A DNA stretch of 64,000 bases from Trifolium pratense (lineage: Eukaryota > Streptophyta > Magnoliopsida > Fabales > Fabaceae). The DNA is taken from positions 13,454,001 to 13,518,000 of the forward strand of contig NC_060060.1 of assembly GCF_020283565.1 (NCBI RefSeq), given 5' to 3'. The notes under the pieces were generated by a model. That model was not told where the DNA came from. It searched no databases and saw only the letters and a program-made list of their open reading frames with translations. Positions within the stretch are counted from its first letter, which is position 1; each line of letters starts with the position of its first letter. Position numbers and translations under genes: made by a program. Below are positions 56,201 to 64,000 of this stretch, in pieces.

Positions 56201-59200
56201 TTTTATATCTCCACATTCAGTTTTCAAATATGGCTTTTCAATATCCACTGCGTAATTTTCAGTAAATCTCCACTGCGCAGTTTTCACACACTTGCACTTT
56301 TTAAAAACTTGTATACATAGTGAAATTTATCAATCCAAAGCATTAAATTGAAAGCTCGCATGACTATATCAAGTTCACAAAATTTTATTTAATTGAAAGC
56401 TAAATGATACTTGATTCCACCACCACCACATTATAATAACATACTCCCTTCAGTCTCATATATAAGCAAAAATAACTATTTTCACAACCATTAAGAAAAG
56501 TAGCTAATCTCATTTATAGCCTTGGCCGTTTCTTTTGTTTGAGCTGTATAGTTTCGCATTGTTACAGGGTTTTGCTGTACCAAAAGAATCTCAGACAAAG
56601 GTTGTTGATTTCACATTCAATGAAACACCAGCAAAACTTAAGCACGGGGATGTTGTTATAGCTGCTATCACCAGCTGTACAAATACCTCAAATCCTAGTG
56701 TAATGCTTGGAGCTGCATTGGTTGCAAAGAAAGCATGTGATTTGGGATTGGAGGTTAGTAGATGTCTCTGCATTTGGTTGCTGTGTCATTATGACTTAAG
56801 ATTTAATTCAATAATGATATGTTTATACATATATATTATGTGTAAATCCAATGTTTGAGACTGCTCTTTATTTTTATAGTCCAGTAGTTAAATACATATT
56901 TGAGGGAATGTATAATGTGTTTACTTCTTCCATTTACCCCAAATAATTTGTTGTTTCCCACTGACTGATTGCTATTTTTTCACTATTTTATATTAACTAA
57001 TAGGTGAAGCCATGGATCAAAACAAGTCTTGCTCCAGGTTCTGGTGTTGTTACTAAGTATTTGCAGAGGAGGTACTCTTAGAATATCCTAGAGTATATAT
57101 TCATAATATGGTGGCGTTCACATTTATGTAGCTGTAGTATCTTGATTACTGAATCATATATTGCTTCTGCAGTGGCTTGCAGAAGTATTTGAATCAGCTA
57201 GGATTTAATATTGTTGGATATGGATGCACCACATGCATTGGAAATTCAGGGGATATTAATGAAGCTGTTGCATCTGCAATTACTGAAAATGGTACATATC
57301 ATTTTTATAATGGTAGTTTTGAAGTACTGACTTATGATTCTGAGGTTATCTAAACATTGGTTTTCTGAATTTTCCAGATATAGTAGCAGCAGCTGTATTG
57401 TCTGGAAATAGGAACTTTGAGGGCCGAGTCCATCCATTAACAAGGGCTAATTATTTAGCTTCTCCTCCTCTCGTTGTTGCTTATGCCCTTGCTGGCACAG
57501 TATGTAACTAAAAATTATTTCCAAGTATGCATTTCAAAACTGCTTCTTGCTGTCTAATTTAAATATTATTATTCAGGTTGACATTGACTTTGACACCGAG
57601 CCTATTGGGATAGCGAAGGATGGAACACAGATCTTCTTCAGGGATATTTGGCCATCCAGCGAAGAAATAGCAGATGTAAGTGGTTAAATGTGCTTAACTG
57701 TGACTTCACTGTATAAATAAAAATATATTGTTTAGTGTCTACCAGTTGTTAATATTTGTCCAATTTTCAGGTTGTACAATCAAGTGTGCTGCCCGATATG
57801 TTTAGGGAAACATATAATGCTATTACCAAAGGCAACCCCATGTGGAATAGTTTATCTGTTCCATCTGGCAATCTTTATGCCTGGGACTCTACATCAACTT
57901 ATATTCATGAGCCACCTTATTTTAAAGGCATGACCATGTCTCCCCCAGGATCCCATGGAGTGAAGAATGCTTATTGTTTGCTCAACTTTGGAGACAGTAT
58001 TACGACTGATCACATCTCTCCAGCTGGCAGCATACATAAGGATAGTCCTGCAGCTAGATACCTTACAGAACGCGGGGTTGATAGACGAGACTTCAACTCC
58101 TACGGAAGTCGCCGTGGTAATGATGAGGTGATGGCAAGAGGAACTTTTGCCAATATTCGCATTGTCAATAAATTCCTGAATGGAGAAGTTGGGCCTAAAA
58201 CTATACATATTCCTTCTGGGGAGAAGTTATCAGTTTTCGATGCTGCAAATGTAAGTTTTCTGAACTATGCAACACGTATGCATAATGGTCATTGGTATTT
58301 TTCTGAACCATGCTGCAATGATATCACTCTTACTTCCGTATATTTTTTAATCAAAGAATGAAGTAGCTAACCCAACGCAACGTCTTTTAGCTCGTATATT
58401 ATTAATTTCATTTGATTGCCATATATAACTTCAAGAGAGGTTCCAAAGTGGTCCATGTGTAAATCAAATTTAAGAGTTTCAACACTATAGATATGTTGTT
58501 GGATTTGTTCTATATATACAAAATAGTCGATTAACTAGTTATTGCTACCTTCTTCTTTTTTTGTCGACTATAGAAATTTAATGTGAAAGAATATAATGCT
58601 TGAATTTGGTATTGACACTACTTAATTGTCAGAAATACAAGAGTGAGGGGCATGATACGATTATTTTGGCTGGTGCTGAGTATGGGAGTGGAAGTTCTCG
58701 TGATTGGGCTGCAAAGGGGCCAATGCTACTGGTAATTCCTTGACGTTGTTCTGCTCTGACTAAGTTGTGTATATTCTCTTGGTTTGATGTAATGCTGTAT
58801 TGATTCATTATTGTTCCTAGGGCGTGAAAGCTGTCATAGCAAAAAGCTTTGAAAGGATTCACCGCAGTAATTTGGTGGGAATGGGTATAATTCCTCTTTG
58901 TTTCAAGTCTGGGGAGGATGCTGATTCTCTTGGATTGACCGGTCACGAACGTTACACCATTGATCTTCCAAGCAGTGTGAATGAAATTCGACCTGGTCAA
59001 GATATCGCAGTGGTGACAGATAATGGGAAGACTTTTACATGTACCTTGAGATTCGATACAGAGGTATTACTTAGTCATAGTTTTCCATCTTTTTTGTGGC
59101 GGTGATCTATTGTTTTGTTCCCGGCTCTTATTCTTCGACTTTTATCCTGCTGATGTTTCTGTTACTTATGGCAGGTTGAACTTGCTTACTTCAATCATGG

Positions 59201-59249
59201 AGGCATCTTACAATACGCCATCAGGAACTTGATCAATGCCAAACATTGA
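53292..59249 (+). CDS. ACO: Aconitate hydratase (aconitase), 20 exons
   Basis: Interconverts citrate and isocitrate using a 4Fe-4S cluster. Exons: 53292-53295, 53427-53534, 53735-53895, 54022-54114, 54227-54412, 54600-54761, 54892-55036, 55145-55281, 55347-55403, 55496-55575, 56035-56110, 56568-56753, 57004-57071, 57173-57291, 57378-57499, 57577-57675, 57771-58250, 58633-58731, 58821-59063, 59175-59249. The joined frame gives 899 residues, close to the 898 I recall for Arabidopsis ACO1. Exon 1 is only ATGG, so the start is MATQNPFNK with no transit peptide, as in cytosolic-type plant aconitases. Cluster motifs SCTNTSNP and [11 protein letters not shown] are present, as are [15 protein letters not shown] and [12 protein letters not shown]. 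The exon 8 start is uncertain: the expected acceptor at 55139 frameshifts, and using AG at 55143-55144 restores the frame with two residues lost. The 3' UTR extends to about 59460. Confidence 0.95.
56443..56520. mobile_element. Stowaway-like relic in aconitase intron 11
   Basis: ACTCCCTTCAGTCTCATATA resembles the start of a Stowaway MITE. The matching right end was not found. Confidence 0.4.
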
Positions 59250-60710
59250 CACTGATTTTAACATTGTCTAAATAATGTGAATGGGTCAACGAAGGTCTTT
59301 TCAATGTGGGAGGAAATCCATATCATTCAGCTATTTGTATTAATAAACCAAAGAACTCAGGCGAAGGGTTGTAGGCTTGTAGCTGTGTCGTTTGCTGAAG
59401 AAATGCAACTCATTTTTCTCATTTCTCTTATCTGTCTACGAGAATAAAAAATGGTTTTACGTTTGCATTTGTAGCAAACATTTACATTCTAGTGTTGCCA
59501 CCTTATTGAGTAGGGAATATCAAGAATTTTTATTGAACCAGTGTGCTGTAAAAGCATAAATTAGACAAAAAGAGTGTTGAAAGGTTTTTACAACCGAGTT
59601 TGAAATGAAGTTTAGCCTCCTATAGCAGGAAGCTTGAGCTTTCTCGTAGCTAAGTGCCTATGCCAGTTAATCGAGAAATTAATTTTATTATTATTATTAT
59701 TATTATTATAAGTAATAAAAAGGAAAACGAGTAAATGAAAATATGCTCTTAATCTAAGCAATACACACACAAACAAACATCAAAATTTGAAAAAAAAAAT
59801 TCTTCAACGTAGTCAATATACATTGTAGTGGCAAAAATTAGTATATAATATGTTTTAGGCAAAAATTAGTATATATAATCTAACCTTGAACTTCATTATT
59901 ACCGAGTTGCACAGTTTTACGTTGCAAAAAAAAATTGTGTACTAATTGAGTATTTTGTTAAGGGTTTCCTTTTGTTAAATCTTAGGAAGCTCTAACCACT
60001 TTTTCAGTTATTTGTGAGGCAGACTCAAAATCTGGACCAACTGGCATTGCATTAACCTTCTTCTCCCCGGACAATTTATTTATTTTGCCTTTTGAAACTC
60101 ATTACAAAGAGTGGTTTCATAGATTGAAAACATGTAATAATGTAAATGCCTCTCATAAATGGGCGAACAGCAGAAGAAAACATGTAACAATGATTGTTAC
60201 ATGGGGTAAATGAGCTCGGAGGAAAAAGCCCGTATACTTTGTTACATCTATTGGTTTCATACATTTTCTTGAATCTCCCTTGGGCAAAGTTCACAACTTC
60301 ACAAGTACTTATTTTTTATTGTATTTGCTACATATAAATGAAGAAGTGTGAGAAAAAAAAATGAGTTACCTAAGCTACATAACATAAAAAATTACAAAAC
60401 CACACATTAAGCTGTAAGCATTTCCTTCGAGATCTGAAGCTCCATTGTGCGAAGTATTAGCTGAGCCGAGACTTTAAAATTGCACATCGTTGGAGTGATG
60501 AACTCAGACAAGCCTGAAAAATAAGTCGATCAACATGAGAGGTGATCAGCAGCAACTGCAAACAATGTTGAATATATAAGATAACATGTCACAGAAGATT
60601 CTAAGTACCTCCACACACCACATTTTGGGAAGTGCTTATCATATAAGCGCTTATGTCTAAGCTATTACTATAATTACAAGGAGAATGTGGTTAAAATATT
60701 TTCATATAAG
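59250..60710. other. Aconitase 3' UTR and convergent spacer
   Basis: The 3' UTR of aconitase lies at the left. Further right, 60410-60530 on the minus strand has an AG-like acceptor and text that could be a 3' UTR exon of the prolyl hydroxylase. No other gene was found. Confidence 0.4.
59685..59710. repeat. (ATT)n microsatellite
   Basis: About eight perfect trinucleotides. Confidence 0.9.
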
Positions 60711-60929
60711 GTAAGTTCCCGTTTGGATTAGCTTATTTTTGAGCTGATGCAAACAGCTTATGCAATTTTTATGTATTATTATAAGTTTGTCAAGGTAGTT
60801 TATGATAAAATAGCTTATAAAAATACAATTTTCACTAGTGTTAACTTATAAAATAGCATAAAACCTAATTTATATTGCATAAGCTGTCTGCATAAGCTCA
60901 AAAATAAGCTAATCCAAACGGGCCCTTAA
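60711..60929. mobile_element. MITE with ~45-bp terminal inverted repeats
   Basis: CCCGTTTGGATTAGCTTATT at the left and the same sequence inverted at the right (AATAAGCTAATCCAAACGGG), continuing to AAACAGCTTA / TAAGCTGTCT. hAT/Harbinger style. The target duplication is unclear. Confidence 0.75.
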
Positions 60930-61296
60930 TTGTGGGAGCATAATAAAGTTATTTGAAAACTTATAAACATGCCATAAGCTCTCTCAAACAATTAACAAGT
61001 GTTTGTGTTATAAAACAACTTAATTTAACTATATATAAGCTCTTTCAAACATACCCTATATCTGTGGTCTTAAGTTCAATTAAACCCAAAATAAACATGA
61101 TAGGTGTAAGACAAATCAACACTTACAATACTTGTTTTTATCGAACTGTATGTTATGCACGCAATCATTTAACCATGTATCAGGTAAAACAAATGTAAAA
61201 TATTGCCAGATAAACATGATTGTCTTGCCATGACTGTGAAATAATATTCTTTTACAATACAACAGAGGCGAGATAAGTACCTATAGTAACATATAC

Positions 61297-64000
61297 TCAA
61301 GTTCTGTATTCACTGACGCGGATCCATTTGGTACTTGACCACTTATTTCCTTTAATTACTGGACAACCACCTGAAATTATCAAGAAAACAATTTTTTTAA
61401 TTTATCTTCTCTGCTGTGAAATTCCATTGATGCATCAGGCAGCACAAATAATAATAATAACAACAACAATAATAAATAGAGGAACTAACCATGCAAGCTT
61501 GATGCATCTAAAGTTGCATCCGGCTTCATGCTCCAGAAAAGTAATGCATCACCTCTCTTTGGCTTAATCGAAAGTCCTTTTTTCCCACAATCAGAAAGCT
61601 CATTATACCATGGCACAGAACTGAAATTCCCCTTGGCAGCAGGGAACACTGTCTCGCCTCCTTCTTCAACATCTGTACTGTATGATTAAATACAAAGGGG
61701 ACATATCATAAACAGCTGACCATATATCCAAGACAAATTGAAGTTAATAATAACTAAGACAGCGCATGATATCACTTACAGGTACATCAGTACTGTTGCT
61801 ATGCGCTGACCCCCATTCTTTGTGTTAAAGTCATCAAGAAAGTAGTCATAATGAGGCTCATACTTTTGTCCAACTTCATAATGTAGAACTTGAAGTCCTT
61901 CACCGTGCTCTGTATATTGCGAGGCATAGTTTATTAATACTTGCTGAAGTATATGATGAAAATTAACCTACTACCTTAGATCATAATTCAGAAATCCATA
62001 TGGCAAAGATAACTGAGAATATTCAGTGAAAGACACATACATAAACGTGTGTCCAACTACTCAAAGTTCTCACTCACGGACAAAAGGTTTACTACAGATT
62101 GTATGGTACGCAATTGAATAAGAGCTTGATACTATTCTAGTATTCTTGACTTACATACATACAAACAAGAGAAAGCAGTACCAGTAATAAATTCTTAATA
62201 ATATCAATAAAAATATAAAAAATTCATAAAAATATACAAGAGCTGGGACTACTTACCTACAGGTATAAAAGTGAAGTCGGCAATTCTTTTCTCAATATTC
62301 CTCACAATCTTATCACGTCCCCTGGCAAGAAAAGTTCCAGAGCTTGTACGCACTCTACATGTATAAAGAAATATGTAAATATATGGTTTTCCATAATGGC
62401 AGTTTAAATAATGCTGAAGAAATGGTGTCAAAAAAATATGCTAAAGAAATCATTTTCAACTTCAAAGAACATTAAACAGAGAAAGATAGGATATAATCCA
62501 ACCTGCTGTCTTTGCTCTTTCCAGTCTCACTGTCGACAACGGTTGACTTGTGCATATTCGGCTTTGCTATGTCGATCAGATATTCACATTCTTCCTTGTT
62601 CTGAGTAGATTATTCAGTTAAACTTTAGTAATTGGAAGGTGGAGACAGTACAATGCATCATATTAAATATTAATGCCCCAACAGAGGTTCGAGCTCAACC
62701 AAGAGTTATATGCAATGTCATCACATCACACTAGAGTCATATTCAAACAAAGAAATACACCACTTGAACGCTCCATCAAACATCATTTAACCAAGCAAAA
62801 CACAAAATAGTTTTGGTATTTAACCTAAGTACCTAACCTTCAAAATAGGGAAATAGTAAAAGAAAGGTAAACTCATCACCAAAAACCACAAGGAATTAAA
62901 AGACCCTTAATTATTGCGTAATATTAGATTTTGAGACTAACTCAAGTACTCAACCCACAAAATTAACTTGTAAGGTGAAGATTGTGCAAACTTTATAAAC
63001 CTTATTTATGCAATATCGGGATATGTCGGACTTGAGCCTTTCTTGTATGTAACCATGGTAATAAACCCCCTACTTCTCTTCCACTTCCACTCCACGCACA
63101 ACCTTATTTCTTCCTAGAGTTCTAGGCTCCTAGTTGTATCAAACCCTTAACATATAGAATCCAATAATATTTACCAAATATCACCTTCTTTCCCAAGCTT
63201 TAATCAAGTCACAATAAATAAATAAATAAAACACTTCCAAATTAGGCCGTGTTTTTACAAACCACAACCTTGATTGAGGTTTGTTCGTTTGCATTGACTC
63301 ATTTGAGCTTATCTAATGACCTGCTCCCTCCGTGACAAAATATAGGCAAAATTCACCTTTGTAAGTTCATTGCATAATCAATGTATCTAGTCTATAATTA
63401 AGACTTGGATACATTAATTATGCAATGAACCTAGAAAGGTAAATTTGACTTATATTTTGTCACAGAGGGAGTAAATTGTCTGGGAAAGCTTATAGAAACA
63501 ACTTATGACATGTCCATGAGTTGTTTGTTTTCAGCTTAGCCTTCTTCAGGATAACTTATGAAAACAACTTATAGCTTATACAAAGCTTGACTTTATTTTA
63601 TTTCATTTTACAAAGATAATAGCATATAAATAAGCACTTACAGAAACACTTAATTAAGTTGATTACCCAAAAATAGCAATATAAAATTCAAATCAATCGC
63701 ATTAAAATTCCAATTCAACACTTAATATAAACATAAATCGTTGAAAACACTAACCAGAAAATTGTGATACACAAAAGCTCTTGGCTCCCATGATACAACT
63801 TCAACCCACTGCTCTCCTTTACCTTCTTCATCATCAACACTGATTCAAACAAAAAACAAGAAAACTTCATCAGCACAAAAAAAAAAAAAACCGAATCGAG
63901 TGACGGTTATAACAGAACGTTACCTGTCAACGGTGTTATGAGCAATGGAGGTGAGATCGTTGGGTTTAGGCAAGTTTTGATTGGAAGAAGGAATGGAGAG
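61297..64000 (-). CDS. Prolyl 4-hydroxylase, C-terminal part (gene continues right of window)
   Basis: A 2-oxoglutarate/Fe(II) dioxygenase that hydroxylates proline in cell-wall glycoproteins, normally in the ER/Golgi. Exons on the minus strand are 64000(partial)-63924, 63839-63755, 62600-62503, 62354-62257, 61909-61780, 61677-61490 and 61370-61297. All junctions are GT-AG and the frame is continuous for 249 residues to TGA. The iron ligands appear as YEPHYDYF (H-x-D) and the distal His in SLHGGCPVIKGNKWSSTKW, where the Lys that binds 2-oxoglutarate follows. FVYHNFL, IADFTFIPVEHGEGLQVLHY and VLMYLTDVEEGGETVFP are typical of plant members. The N-terminal membrane anchor must lie beyond position 64000. 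The intron between 62600 and 63755 holds a Stowaway-like MITE. Confidence 0.93.
63334..63471. mobile_element. Stowaway-like MITE in a prolyl hydroxylase intron
   Basis: The terminal inverted repeats CTCCCTCCGTGACAAAATAT and, from the right, CTCCCTCTGTGACAAAATAT enclose 138 bp. TA follows the right end; the left flank reads TG. No ORF. Confidence 0.88.

Overview
This is a gene-sparse, AT-rich plant nuclear window, most likely from a papilionoid legume of the Medicago/Trifolium/pea group. That placement is inferred from the repeat content and protein style and was not tested by any search. Genes are split by short GT-AG introns, and the sequence between them is packed with nested transposable elements.

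Five host genes are visible. At 17-173 (+) lies only the last coding exon of an unrecognised gene. At 1011-2328 (-) is a four-exon secreted class III peroxidase. At 5985-9850 (-) is a ten-exon A1-family aspartyl protease with a hydrophobic C-terminus. At 16483-18208 (-) is a five-exon RING-H2 membrane protein of the NEP-interacting (NIP) type. At 53292-59249 (+) is a twenty-exon aconitase of cytosolic type, with a puzzling exon 7/8 junction. At 61297-64000 (-) is the C-terminal part of a prolyl 4-hydroxylase that runs off the right edge. They are unrelated single genes, not a pathway cluster.

The centre (22050-34225) is one complete Ty3/gypsy element of the Tat/Ogre/Retand type, about 12.2 kb long. 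It has 484-bp LTRs that look identical by eye, a GATCC target duplication and an uninterrupted 1712-residue gag-pol with an extra RNase H. It also has a 62-bp-unit tandem array and a 4-kb region of antisense genes. The antisense part holds a two-exon gene (about 671 residues, with a perfect TACTAAC branch site) and two further ORFs. Each has its own TATA-like box on the minus strand. This antisense module is the most interesting system in the window.

The rest is dense with smaller mobile DNA. Many insertions can be delimited by target duplications: 5'-truncated LINEs (2.6, 34.7 and 50.0 kb), Mutator-like and foldback elements with 9-bp duplications (15.8, 36.0, 38.5, 41.4, 43.9 and 50.9 kb), TTA-flanked Harbinger-like elements (38.0 and 49.3 kb), Stowaway-like MITEs (41.5 and 63.3 kb) and a TRIM retrotransposon with a rearranged left LTR (12 kb). 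A plastid DNA insert carries the 3' exon of trnI-GAU and part of the trnA intron (13.8-14.3 kb). A roughly 0.9-kb noncoding unit recurs in several interrupted copies between 20 and 51 kb. A roughly 760-bp imperfect palindrome lies at 45.8-46.6 kb.

Exon boundaries were placed by hand from splice signals and reading-frame continuity. Repeat names rest on structure (terminal repeats, target duplications, motifs), not on database matches.
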